From Chrysoporthe austroafricana (taxonomy: Eukaryota; Ascomycota; Sordariomycetes; Diaporthales; Cryphonectriaceae), in the NCBI GenBank assembly GCA_001051155.2, contig JYIP02000001.1:5146001-5210000 (forward strand): a DNA stretch of 64,000 nt. Reading direction: 5' to 3'. Below, in pieces: positions 46,634 through 59,224 of the stretch. Numbering within the stretch: position 1 is the stretch's first letter; every line of letters begins with the position of its first letter. Made by a program: the position numbers and the translations under genes. The notes beneath the pieces were generated by a model. It searched no databases, was not told the DNA's origin, and saw nothing but the letters and a program-made list of their open reading frames with translations.

Positions 46634-48938
46634 ATGGTTGACAACAAGAAGAAAAGAAAGCTGCCAGCAGCAGTAGCTGCCGCCGCGGCCACCGTCCCGG
46701 CAAAGAAGCGAAGAAAGGATGCGCCTGGTCAGAAGAAGGGCGCGATACCAGCCGCGAAACCGAAGCGAGCCGTCGACGCAAAGAACTTGCCGTGGAAGGC
46801 TGTTGAGATACCTGAGATGTTCGACGATGCCGAGGGGTTCTTCGGTCTAGAGGAAGTCACGGGTGTCGACGTCGTCCGCAGTGGCAATACGGTCAAGTTT
46901 GTTGCCGCCGTGGATCCGGAGATGGACAGTGAAGAATTCGAGGGTTTTGATGATGAGCCCGAGAGCTCTAAAACGACGAGCAAGGCTAGAGACAAGAGCG
47001 CCCCTTCCGAACCCGAAGTCAAGCCAAAATTGAAAAAAGAAGACAAGAAAAAGCAGGCGAGGGCCGACAAGAAGGAGAAGAAAGAAAAGAAGATAGCGGG
47101 GCAAGCACGGTCCGAGACTGATCCAGAGCTGGAGAGCAATGTGTTCTCCAAGGCCGGCGAGGCTGGGTCAGAAGACGCCGCCGAGGACGTCGACATCTCT
47201 GCCTGGGTGTCTCTCGATCTGTCGCCCCGGATGCTGTCTTCATTGGCAAGGCTCAAGTTTACCAAGCCCTCCGACATACAAGCAGCTGCTATACCGAAGA
47301 TTCTCGCCGGTCACGATGTCATCGGGAAAGCTTCCACTGGATCCGGAAAGACTCTGGCTTTCTCGATACCGATCGTGGAAGCCTGGCTGTTGAGTCAAGA
47401 GGACGGTGGCGCTGAGAATGACAGATCACCGATCGGCTTGATCATGTCACCAACTAGAGAACTGGCCCATCAGCTTACGACCCATATCAAGGATTTGTGT
47501 GCCGGTCTGCCTATTGCACCGTATGTCTGTTCCGTCACCGGTGGTCTGTCAGTGTTGAAGCAGCAGCGACAGCTAGAGAAGGCAGACATTGTGGTCGGAA
47601 CTCCAGGTCGCTTGTGGGAGGTGTTGAGCTCGAGCAGCACACTGCTGGACTCATTCAAGAAGGTCAGCTTTTTGGTGGTGGATGAGGCAGATCGTCTCCT
47701 TACAGAAGGACATTTCAAAGAAGCCGAGGACATTCTTCAGGCAATTGATAGAATTACGGTCGACGAGGATGATGATGAGCCCGAGCTGTTTCCGAGGCAG
47801 ACTCTCGTCTTCTCTGCTACGTTCAACAAGGGCCTCCAGCAGAAGTTGGCTGGCAAGGGAAAATTCGACTTGATGAGCGATGCGCAATCTATGGAGTATC
47901 TGCTGAAGAAGCTGAACTTCAGGGAAGAAAAACCAAAGTTTGTTGACGTGAACCCGGTGTCACAAATGGCCCAAGGACTCAAAGAGGGCCTGGTAGAATG
48001 TGGTGCCATGGAGAAGGTAGACGCCTCCTCAAGTCGTGTGTTGGAATGAGTTGCTGACCTTACACTAGGATCTCTACCTTTACTCCCTACTGCTCCTGCA
48101 GTCCACACAGCGCACCTTGGTCTTCACCAACTCCATTAGCGCCGCCCGTCGCCTCGTGCCCATGCTTCAAAACCTCAATCTTCCTGTCCACTCCCTTCAC
48201 TCCCAGATGCCCCAAAAGGCCCGACTAAGATCCGTTGAGCGCTTCACAAGTGCAAAACCCGGAACAGCATCCATCCTTATTGCCACAGATGTAGCTGCCC
48301 GCGGTCTCGACATTCCGGGCATCGACGCCGTTATCCATTATCATGTCCCTCGCGCAGCCGACGCCTACGTCCACCGTTCCGGCCGTACGGCAAGGGCAGA
48401 CAAGTCTGGCCTTAGTGTCCTGCTCTGTGCGCCAGAAGAGGTGGTGCCCACACGACGACTGATTGCTAAGGTTCACGCCTCAGCAAAGTCGCCTTCGGGC
48501 GCGAAGAAGACTGAATTCTTCGTGCAGACGATCGACATTGACCGGCGGCTCGTGAACCGCTTGAAAGAACGTGTGACCTTGGCAAAGAAGATTGCCGATA
48601 CTCAGCTCGCAAAGGAGAAGGGCAGCAAGGAGGACAACTGGATGAAGAACGCAGCTGAGGAGCTCGGGGTTGAATATGACAGCGAGGATATGGAGCAGAT
48701 GGGCAAGTGGGGCGGCCGGGGCAGCGGCAGGAAGGCGAAGCAGGACGAGGCAAGAGGACTGTCCAAGGCAGAGGTCGGGGCTTTGAGGGCGCAGCTGAAG
48801 CAGCTCCTGTCCAAAAGAGTCAACACTGGCGTCAGCGAGAAGTACATCGCTGACGGTACCATCGATATGAACGAGTTGCTCAGGGGCGCCAAGGGCGATT
48901 TCCTTGGCAAGGTCGATGGCCTCGAAATTGACGATTAA
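46634..48938 (+). CDS. mak5: ATP-dependent RNA helicase Mak5
   Basis: Exons 46634-48016 and 48069-48938 encode 750 residues and join in phase 0. A Lys-rich nucleolar-type N-terminus and an acidic-then-Lys/Glu stretch precede the DEAD-box core. Visible motifs are PSDIQAAAIP (Q region), ASTGSGKT, PTRELAHQ, TPGRL, VDEADRLL, SATF, TDVAARGLDIPG and HRSGRTARA. An insertion with DEDDDEPE between motifs II and III, and the C-terminal helical extension, match Mak5. Mak5 remodels pre-60S ribosomal particles in the nucleolus. The small intron lies between the two RecA-like halves. Confidence 0.95.
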
Positions 48939-49751
48939 TTTTCTAGGCTGATATGAGAAGCGATCACAATCCATCCATGACGATGAAATATTTGTTCCTC
49001 TTATGTCCTCTGTCTTTTCACTCTCTTCGGCCATTCGCCGTGCTCGTCATTTGGATCCTTGGGTCATTTCCACCTCAAAACGCCGCCAAGAGAGACGCTC
49101 ACACATGCGTCGACCAATTCCGATTCGATTCTCCTCCGTAGCCAAGCGACAGGCTCCCGTCCAGCGCAGTGCAACGGTGTTTTCAGTTTCATTGATGACA
49201 GAATTCAGCCTCCCCGTAAGACTACCAGCCCGAAAGCGGCCGACACTGGGGCTATCTGCGGGTCTCCGCATTTCAATTGTAAGCCGAACATGGAACGGTC
49301 CCTTAGCAATGGTATGGGTTATGGGCAAAATGCGTCCATCAAAGTATCATGCCTGCAATCTGTCGTCAACTCGAAACGTTTATATCTTGTCACTTCACTT
49401 TACTCAAGCGTGGTGTGGTCCATTAGTTCAACGGTCTCGTCGACGTCTACAGCAAGGCCCTTGCCTTCAATGGTATCGCCCGGCCCTCTGTCCTCAAAAC
49501 TGTTGTCTACAAAGTATGAGAAAATATTAGAGGAGACGAGACATTTCAACAAGTTCTATGTGGGAGGTCAAAGACGCGAAAGCCTTTGTGCCAGGTACCT
49601 GTGGCGTCTATCGGCTGCTAGACTCTTTATCGTGAGTTAAAATTCTGGTAGCAGTTGTACCTACAACCGTAAGAGAAGACATTACAGCGGACACTGAATA
49701 ATAAGGTGGCTTGATGAAACCGGGTACAACATATTTCTCACAGAACTATAT

Positions 49752-49779
49752 TATAATTTAGTCCAAGACTTAAATTATA
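49752..49779. repeat. AT-rich inverted repeat
   Basis: TATAATTTAGTC and GACTTAAATTATA face each other across 3 bases, differing by one inserted base. It could form a hairpin or be a remnant of a small element end. Confidence 0.4.
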
Positions 49780-52700
49780 GTTATTCGGCCAAATTATTTT
49801 GACGGTATTCCGCTACTGTTCCGCCCTTTGTGAGACCATGGACATTAGCAGCCAATCCCCCTCGGGCTCGGGTTTTGGGCCCGGAGGGAGGGGGCCCAAG
49901 ATAGAACAGACGCAGCCACTTCGTTACCAATTTTTGTAACACCTTTGTCTTCAGAAGATGTATCCTAGCTAAGAGAGCCTGATTCTTCCACTTAATCACC
50001 ACCCTCCATTTCTAACTCGGGTATGCCGTGTGCTTACCCACCATCACACATGCATCTTCCAAGCCAGACCCAATAAGCAAGACCAAGGTGCCTCGCTGAG
50101 TTGGTACGCACACGGAGGTATCAACCATTAGAATTTGCAAAAGTGCAAAGATCGGGCGCAATCTAGCCGCAGTCCACCCTAAATTTCGAGGCTTTACATG
50201 TACAATAAATCTAGCTCTGCATCCCGTGTAACAACTGATGGTCAGATGCAATGCGGAATGAAAATCAGGCGTCGAATGTCCGTCTGGAACGCACCTCCTT
50301 GGTGAATATCAGGCTCTTAAGGTTGGGCATTGTAGTTAGATCGGGCTAATTCGAAATGTGTGGTGATGGTCCAGCGGACACTGGCGGTCTGTTTCCAAGG
50401 CCTTTCGTTGCCATTTTAATTCTTTGGGGTTCATTAAGTCGACGACGTTGGTCATTCTGTCTGAGGCCGCCTTGGGATCACAGTCAACCACCATCCACAC
50501 ATATCAGGCTGTGGACTGTGGATGCCTTACGTGGATCGCCACAGTTCCTAATGAGTCTTCCTGCCGACCTCCCTCTTAGTAAACTGCGTGCATATTCTCC
50601 AATACATTTGCTGCAAGCCTGATCACCCAAGCCCTCCAAGCTGACATGGTGTGTCTGAGCTGAGATTGACAGCTCCATATCTTGTACAGAGGGAAATGCT
50701 GAGACTTCTTCTCTTGATAAAACGACGACTATACCAACATCAATCCAGCGAGCCGCAGCCCGACTCCCGAGAACGCTGCTCGACCCTTCGACCATCTCGG
50801 CCCAGACAGCGAAAGTCCAGAGAACGACGCCAAAAATTGTACCAAAAGAAAGAAGGGATGTGCCAGAATTGTGTCAATGTTGAAAGGTGAAGGAACACAG
50901 TTAACTTCCCCCTTCTCTCAAATTCAACAACCGACACCTGTTCCTTCATTGTCTCTCCATAACAAAGACACGAAGAACACGGAGAGTTTCCATCAGTCAC
51001 ATTGATGGCGCCATCACCATTATTATCTGCTCCGGCAGAGATTGGTGTCGTTGAGGTGCCACTTTGTTACAGCTCTCCTCGTCCCTCGAAGACTGGCCAG
51101 GAAAGGTGCGGAAGTTGACCGCATTTGAGGTGTGAAAGGTGACCTTCGCTTCCGTTCCAGTTGACCCGAGTTCTCTAGTCCATTTGATACCTGCAATGGT
51201 GGACGTATAGGATGGCGGGTAAAGAAGAGGTTCTCGTGCAGGTATGTTGTTGTCTGATTCTCTTTAGTCACCTTCTTGTCCGCGGGGTCGCCCAGATGCG
51301 GTGCGTTTTGCTGCATACTGGTGTGCGCTGAATGCTTCTGCGGTTGTAGAGAGCTGGTGTTCCAATAGCCACGGAGTGCTCTGGCTACTATGCAGTCGTG
51401 GAAACCGACACTGCCCTCGATACCTCGGTGCTCGACCATCGCGTCCCGTCCAAAACTACCCCGTTATAGACCATGCCGTCTGCGACCATTTCGTGTCCAC
51501 GAGCACGCGCCCGTCCTCGAACATGCCTCCGCCGATACAATGTTCAGAGCTGCCACAGCAGCTCGGTGTTGAGAAAAGGCGGAAGCGTGGTGCAGACGTT
51601 AATGTTCATAGCTACGGTGCAGCACTACCGCCAAGCTTTCCCTGCGATGGCTGACCATGGTAGCGACGCATGGAGAGGCGTCTCGCTGCAGGCGGTTAGC
51701 CCGACTTCTGGCCTCTTCTTGAGGACAACTTCCTAGCAGAAGCCCCTTTCTTTGTTGGTGAGGGTTTGGGCTCTTGAATCGATATGTGTCCAGTCTTCTT
51801 GGTGGGGACCGACTTGGAGGAGCCTCTATCACGAGACTGGATGCTAATCGTACCGCTATTGTCCTTGGGCATGATGGACTTGATGGGATAGGCTCAACGA
51901 ATGCTCAAATACCTAACGCCGGTGACTTGGGATCTCGGAGGCGTGCGTGACGCCGTTGCCACTAAACAAAGCGAGGAACCCAACGACCCACTCCACTTTG
52001 CCCCCTAGCAGGGCGGTGACCATCGCTTGTCATCACAGGTGTGCTTTGGACAACACTCCGAACTCGGGGATTCTGGATTGAAATTTCTGCCTGACGCATC
52101 CCGTCGAGCTCGTCGGAAATCTTGACGCAATACCTATCAAATTCTTTTCTACATAGGCCTTTGCTCTAACAAGTTTTGTCTTCCTAACACTTTACGTGTG
52201 GGATGGAGGAGTTGACCACTTCTCCCCCCTTCGCATGCAGACGAATATTGGACTAGTAGCGGCCGCGATCCTTGTTAGAAAAGCAGGGGAACATATCAAC
52301 CTGTGCACGGGGCTAACGAAGGGACAATCACTGAAGAGAAACAAGATACGTAAATATTACTCTCGGTATTGAGTCAGAGTAACTGCAGACCCCTGCTAAA
52401 TGGACTTGATCGAGGAGAATTCACCCTGGAAATCAACTGCCACAAAAGCCCCAAGTATTAATATAAGACTATAGATCCTTCCTGCAAGAAATAGGGTGTA
52501 TTTAAAGTTTTTCCCCAAGGATTCTTTGTTTGTGTTGTTGCTAAGAAATCCGGCACTGTAGTTTGTGAGTGCCGTTGGGACGTGACTTCGTGACGAGCAG
52601 TGACGTAGGTGTTCAGCTCTATTTGAGGCCGAGTCCCGAGTCCGCGGGCGGGTGCATGGTGTCTGGGGGCTATCCCCAGGCGCTTGAAAATCCTAGGGGT

Positions 52701-53590
52701 CAGTTCAAGCACTGAACGCCGAAAATCGTCTTCCCTAGGGCCTCGATGACAGACCCTCCGTTTCTCTACTCGCAGTAGTCAATCTCTTCTTAAGCCTTGA
52801 GCAATCTAGGAGTCTGTGATGAACGTTCTGGCTGTTCGCTAACACACATCTGGAATCGACTCTCGCGGATGACTCCGTGATATCTCGAGGACCGTTGTAT
52901 AACATCACCATTTTACGCCACGGTAATGAGCGACCCGCTGATGTGGGCCTCGGCCCCAGGTGAGAAAGCATCCCCACAAAACTTCAACGTCAACAATACC
53001 TACTATGCCTCACTCATAATACCGTTTCAGGCTGTATCGCTCGCGGTCGCAGGAATCCGCATCAGTACAGTTTACCAATTCTCAGCCTGCGAGATGTTAT
53101 CGTCTTTGTTAACTATAATGGCATTATGACAGGTATCTGTTTAGCATAGAAGCTTCAAGGTAACTCTCCAGTCGTCGTTCACCTGGGATACTCCTCATCA
53201 CTAGCCTTAGTCACCTGGACAAGAAGTTTTGCATCTTCTGCGTGCTGACTTCTGCTCAATGCCCTCCCCAGATGTGTCAGTCTCATTCTCGCCCCCTCTA
53301 CCAAGGATATAAGAAAGAGGCCAAAGGGCTTGTTCTGTGGCCCTCAGCTCCCACGGGGTGTCCAACTTCTTGAAGCTTTTGTTTTCCGGGAATGACTTTG
53401 TCCTTAATTCAGAGAAACTCTGTAGCTGGTGTCTCGATAGTAGAATAATATGAAATCGACGCGGAGGAGAGTAGGCATTGATGCATAGGCTCGTTTTTCT
53501 GGATGCTGAGGCCTGTGTGGCTGGCTAAGGGCAGGGAGCTAGGCCCGAATTTACGAAAGGGTGGTTCCACGTGTCTCCCCCCCTCACTTC

Positions 53591-53604
53591 AGGGTTAGGG
53601 TTTA
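53591..53604 (+). repeat. Telomere-like AGGGTTAGGGTTTA word (telobox-like)
   Basis: About two units of TTAGGG within the probable promoter of the NACHT gene. It may be a short interstitial telomeric repeat or a telobox-like factor site. Confidence 0.4.
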
Positions 53605-53884
53605 GATCCATGTGAGGCTCAACGACAAGAACCGTGAATCAATTCCTTCCCGAGGAGAGTTGTTGCTTGAGCATCTCCCATACCAACCAGCACACAACAA
53701 GACTTGGCCCGCCATAAAAACCGGTAGTGGCGTCAGCACCCTGCTGCAACCCGGCGCGGAGGTATCCGGGGATCTATTTCCTCAGAGGAACGGGGCAACA
53801 CACGCACAACCACCGGAACAACGGCCTCGCTATTGTCAGCCTCAGAGCGGAAGACCGTCGACTACCGCACTGTCAGACTCACCG

Positions 53885-56800
53885 ATGAGTCATCCCGGTC
53901 AGGACAAGGCTACTGAACCTAATACACCTCCAAGGAAGCGTCCTAGAGCTCGTTCCCCTCCGGAATACGTAATATTTTCGGGATGCCCATTCCCATCTGG
54001 TAAAAGCTCATGCCAAACAGAACACAAATACTTCGCGCATCTGTGGTAAGGAAATCCCACCCCGTGCCTTCGATGAAGCCTATATTGACAGTTAAGAAGT
54101 AAACACCTCGAAAGAGACCATCACTTCCAACGAGGACCACGCGACGCCAACAAGAAGCGCTATGAGTGGCTTGCCTTATTCAACGTTGATGCAGAGAAAG
54201 AGCCTGAAAACGGACCAATATTTTGTCTTGGGTGCAATAAATACTTTTTCGGTCGGTTGAATTGGCACACCCACCGTTCCCGGCAGTGTGTGGCCTCGAA
54301 GACAAGCTTAGTCGATACGAGACATGCCGTCAAGGCCGCCTTCAAGGATTACGCTCCTATGGGGCAGGATGGTCCTCTCTTTTTTTCTCAACCTCCGTTT
54401 GATTTCAGCACGTACAACGCCACTGAAAGCGTATCATATCCCTCTTCTCTTTTGTCTCAGCCCCCGGGGGTTTTCGATTCTGGTGACATCCATGATACTC
54501 GCATAAATGGCCCATGTCAATTCCATGAAGCTTCCGATCTCTTGGGTTTACAGCCTGAATCGATAGACTTCAATCATGAAGACTTTTCAAATCCTCTGCA
54601 GAGACTTCAGCAGGAAGAATCAGTATCCGGGATGTCTGAGCAACGGGAGCAACAAGAATACCGTAAATATAGAGATGGTATGACAACCTGAAATCCAGAT
54701 ATGCTTTTACAAGACCTAGAGCCGGATGCTAATATATAACACAGAGCTTATACGCAATTTGGGATTTGAAGGCTCTGATTCCAAAGAAAATAGGATCGAC
54801 GAACCATACCAGGAAACATGTTCATGGATTTGGAATGCTTCCTGCACATGCTCACCTCAGGCGCAAAGTCAAGCAAGCACAGATAGTTTCTCTTCATGGC
54901 TCTCCAGTGACGGTTTGGAACAAGCATTGTGGATCAGTGGCAAGGCAGGCTGCGGCAAATCCACACTAATGTCGTACATTTCGGGCGAATCCAGGACGTA
55001 TAGCGCTTTGAAGAGATGGTCTGCTCCAGAGAAACCCATAACAGCGCGATTCTTTTTCGATGCACCGGACACTTCCTTCTTTGAGAACTGGGAAGCATTC
55101 GTATCGGACAAATCCAACAAAGAGTGCGTACTACGGATGTCACGCGAAGGGATGCTACGCTGTCTGCTGCAACAAATTTTTTATCAGCGGCAAGACCTGG
55201 CCGAAGTCGCCTTTGCAGAGAACAACCACATGACGCTCCGTACTGGCGGAGAATACAGCGAGATTGGCTGGGCTACGCTAAGAAAGGCGTTGCATTCGGT
55301 ACTCAGCAACTTGGGCTCCTCTAAGCTTTGCTTTTTCATTGATGGCTTAGACGAGTATCGCAGCTTCCATAGTATACACGACTACACCCAGAAGGATTTC
55401 GACCATCTGCAACACGGGCCTGAAGAAAATGTGGAATGGGGCTTCAGCTCATGGATCAACTATGGATACCTTGAGATTGCGGAAACATTTCGCCAAATTC
55501 TGAACACCACCGCAAATATCAAGGTTTGTTTCACCAGCAGAGAGATCCCTATTTTTGAAGCGAAATTCTCCGCTTCTCGCCGCATATGTCTCCACGAGGA
55601 GCATACCCAGCGCTCAATCCAGCAATACTGTTTTCATCGTCTGACAGAGGGTGCTCATAATCTTAGCGAAGGCCTCAGGCATCGTTTAGCTGATGAGATT
55701 GCAAAGAAGGCTCAAGGCGTATTTCTTTGGGTTCGTCTAGTCATGGACAGACTAATCACGTCACACGCTCGTGGAACTCATCCAGACGAGCTCAAGAAAC
55801 TGATTGATGCATTTCCTCTCAGACTTAGGACTGAGAATGGTCTTTATGCGAATATGGTGAGGGGAATAAGTGCCAGAGACGAAGAAGAGGCGGCGCGGTT
55901 GTTTAACTTTGTTTCCTTCGCAGAACGTGAGCGACTGTTTTTGGACACTATCACATTAAAGTTCGCCCAGGAGGGTTGCAAGGAAACATCACCAACCGAA
56001 GTAATACTGGCGGCGCAGGAAGAATTCCGCCCAAAACCCAAGCTTGAGCTCACGGGGGAAAGGCTTCGGCTGAAGAAACGCCTCACCGCAGTTTGTGCAG
56101 GTTTTCTTGAAGTGGACGACCAATGTGAAGACGAGCCTGACGTGGTGCAATTCATGCATATGACTGCTCGACAATTTCTCTCGTCAGATGCTGCCGGGGA
56201 CAAGTTTATGAAGGCAATGCAAGATTCGCCAGTGGGACAATATCCGAGTTTGCGCCTGGATCTAATGAGCGGCTACATTCGGCGCTTGAAATGCTGCACA
56301 GAGATTATTTCCGAAGCAAGATCGGATTCTCCCGACGGAACCTCATCGATGATATTTCCGCGATTCCGTAAGTCGTGGGTCTCAATAATCGAAAGCTTCA
56401 TGAAGCTCGCATCTACCGTGGACCGCCAATTATTCGATACGTATGTCTCTACGCATGTCGATACGTATATCGATCTGGTCGACGAGCTAGACCATACCAT
56501 ACGACAGCATTTTGAATCTCGCAATATCTTGACCCCGGATTACATTGCTCTCTTGCGACAGACCTTTGAGGAATCTCAAGTGTCCAAACCCAGATGCTAC
56601 GGAAATTGGAATGTTGACGAGGTTCACAACGCCGAAACTTGTCACGGTCTGCTTACTTTCATCCACCTTGCTATTGACAGTAATTTGGTGACCTACGTCA
56701 AAGTCAAGGTCCAGAGGATGAAAACGGAGATGAAAGCGGAAATGAAAACTGGCCAGATGAGTCGGTATATGTCATCCTTCCTGTGTCAATCTCTTCCACT

Positions 56801-57443
56801 ATGGATTTCCCGGGCCTCTAGCGGAGATGATGACTTGCTATTTCTCAGGCCCGAAATGGTCAGAATTTTGCTCCATGAAGGAGCTGACCCGAATGGGATC
56901 TGTCAACGCTTTCCTACTTATGACAAGCAGGACCCTTCAAAGAGTCATATGCCTGGTGGTGAAATACTGATGTGTAGCTCTTGTTGCGGGCAGGGTAAAA
57001 GCTTTTGGGAAGGTCTCCTGGAGCTTGGATCTCGCTTTTTTGACAGATATCGGTGTCATTCCTTTCGCTCAGGATCATCCCTATCGCTGCGATCCTACTC
57101 AACTGCTTGGGTCGAGCTGGTGAAAGCTTTCATTGAACATGGGGCTCATATCACCGAAAAAGTCAAGTTCAGGCCGTGGAACGTTGGCAAGGAGAGTTCC
57201 GAACCAATCGTCAACACGCCCAAGGAATGTATCGAGGACATTCTCCGTCCTTCAATCCGCCAGGAAGATGCTGATGAGTGGCAAAATGAGGAGCTGGAAT
57301 CCTTCCAAGATTTAGTGCGTAGCTACTTGGAACAGATACGCAGATGCATCAAACGTCATGAGCAGGGTAAACTCAGGAACTTTAAGTGCGACTGCGAAGT
57401 TACAGGTGTGGGGATAGCGGGGTTAAAGCGGAAGATGTCCTAA
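53885..57443 (+). CDS. NACHT/STAND P-loop protein with C2H2-like N-terminus and ankyrin-like C-terminus
   Basis: Proposed exons 53885-54042, 54097-54677 and 54745-57443 encode about 1145 residues. The exon 2/3 join (GAT G|AG) is clear; the first intron has alternative ends (donor 54046, acceptor 54100). The N-terminus has a basic PPRKRPRARS patch, an SKHLERDHH block and a CLGC...HTH....C finger-like motif (about 96-116). The NTPase domain has GKAGCGKST (about 312), FFIDGLDEY (about 444) and CFTSRE. Helical regions follow (DUF7791-like). Near the C-terminus VRILLHEGADPN and VKAFIEHGAHITE look like degenerate ankyrin units. Such STAND proteins serve as NLR-like receptors in fungal non-self recognition; that role is inferred. 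No known effector domain (HET, HeLo, lipase) was seen at the N-terminus. Confidence 0.78.
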
Positions 57444-57986
57444 TAGCTTTATGTTAACGATTGGAGAAGTAAACAATCGCTACTATTATTATGAATTATT
57501 GGGCATCCCCGTAATATATATTAGTTCATATCTAAGCCCTTTCTACGGTCCAGAGGGGGTTGAAACTTTTCCCAAACCGCTTACCACGGAGTAGTGGTGG
57601 CGGGGGAGGGAGAAGAAAGAACATTGGCGGGTGCATGGCCCACTGCATCCAAGAGAGCAAATGTAGTGGGCGGTACAGTATCTGCTCTGAATACATTGAA
57701 ACGATCTGTTCCGGTTAGATGAGTGTCCTTGAGATATCATTGAGATGGGTGCGCTTGAGTAATTATCCATAAGATGACCCAAATGGGTGTCTTCGGAAAG
57801 GGTGCTGAGTCCAGTTGCTCCCGGGGGTGGGGGGTGGCAATGTAGCGTATTCCTACACTGGAGTGCCCCAATAGCAGTTTCATCAGAAGATCTTGAATAA
57901 ACGATAAACACAAATCCATGCCAAACTCCTCTGGTCCTAAGAAGGTAACAAAATGCTCTTGCGCCCCACCATCATTGAAGGAGACC
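57444..57986. other. 3' intergenic region, convergent genes
   Basis: About 540 bp between the NACHT stop (+) and the DUF6594-type stop (-). No gene recognised; a frame of 122 codons on the minus strand has no domain. Confidence 0.5.
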
Positions 57987-59224
57987 CTACGACTGAGACA
58001 GAAACCCACTCATGATGGCACTGTAACCACAGACGAGAACAATCTGGCGCGCCTCGTCGGTCTCAATAGCCCGAGCGAGGAGACTGGCCAAGATACACAT
58101 TACCAAAACTAGGGCCGTTTTGAGCGCGTGGTTGGACTCATAGTACGAAAGCAGAGCTAAAGGTAGCACTAGAAAGACGCATATCCCTAGCAGAAGAACC
58201 ACGCCGACGAGCCAGGAAAGACTTGCGTCACCGTACCGACGGAACACCAGGTCCTCGGTATCCGTGATTGAGGATTGAAAAGGACGCTAATCACATCAAG
58301 AATCAGCACTGATAACCAGATACTGTGAAGGTCTTGATGCCAAGGGCTTACAAGTAACCACTTTCCCAACCAACTTAGTGGCATGAATACCTTCACGGCC
58401 TTCTCGATAGGGCCTCTTCTCGGCTCAAGCATGCGAAAAGCGTGGGTATTATCGCTTTCGTACTGCGGAAGCTGGCCTTTTGACCGCTTGTCAAGGTGAA
58501 TCTGCAGTTCTAGAAGACTAGTCCCTTCCGGATCTTGGCTATCGTTCATCATTTTAGAGTTGACCCATGCTATATCTATGTGCACCATGATCAGTCAATT
58601 CAGGTACACCTCTTCCTGTTAGCCATCTAAGCGGTATGTTCTGGACGCACTATACTTCTCCACTTGTTCAGAAAGGAGTGCCATTCTCTTTACAAACTTC
58701 TTGCGATCCTTGTTCTTGGGTGACAGGTCACACGGATCTTTGATGTTGTAACGTGTGTTAATTCTCTCTCTATGATCCTGGATTTCGGTTCGAAGGGTTT
58801 GTATCTGCTCTGCTCGAAATCCAGAGCCATAGATCTCTCTACCGGAAAGACTGGATAGAAGTTGAAACGCTGATCGTAGCTCTTTAGGCGGGCGAGAGCT
58901 CTCGGGCCGTTATCGTTTTCTACACAGAATTTGTCGGTTAGAGGTTATATTAGACCCCTGAGTGTAGGGAGGTGATTTACCCAAGCGAATTTCGTCTTCG
59001 CCCATTTGCGTCTGCATTTGACACTGAAGTCCAACTTCATGGCCGTTCTGGACCTTGTCGACGTGCAAGGCTTCGGTGCGGGGCGTTTCGTTGGCCGAGC
59101 CCTTTTCCATTTCATCCAATTCCAGGAACGTATTAGACATCTCCACGAGGTCAAGAAAGCCGTGAGACATACTTGGAAAATTTTTATGTGATGGAATCTT
59201 CAAGACAGATTTTCTCGCGACCAT
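57987..59224 (-). CDS. DUF6594-type membrane protein (four exons)
   Basis: Proposed minus-strand exons 59224-58981, 58881-58651, 58569-58352 and 58286-57987 encode 330 residues; phases agree and the last join (CTT|CGT) is well supported. The N-terminal two-thirds is hydrophilic and helical with heptad-like Leu spacing. The C-terminus has three hydrophobic helices (about 253-279, 286-304 and 310-326), with charged turns such as ARAIETDEARQ between the second and third. This layout matches the fungal DUF6594 family, common in lineages rich in HET and NACHT genes and of unknown function. The first two introns are less certain (the acceptor at 58882 is weak), so the N-terminus may change. It sits convergent to the NACHT gene. 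Confidence 0.6.

Larger units (their letters stand above)
48939..53884. other. Gene-poor region, 4.9 kb
   Basis: No supportable gene. The longest frame (49059-49640) begins at a non-ATG codon, has no domain, and overlaps others. Composition drops in GC. An AT-rich inverted repeat lies at 49752-49779, and a telomere-like word at 53591-53604. No transposase or reverse-transcriptase fragment was recognised. Confidence 0.5.

Noticed and set aside
49418..49485. Possible tRNA-like D-arm (TTAGTTCAACGGTC)
   Set aside because: No matching anticodon arm, T-arm or acceptor pairing follows.
49059..49640. 193-codon plus-strand frame downstream of Mak5
   Set aside because: No ATG at its start, no domain, overlapping frames in other phases; reads as non-coding.
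49781..50002. Possible transposase fragment on the minus strand
   Set aside because: Some basic helical wording, but no recognisable DDE or HTH motif; too short to support.
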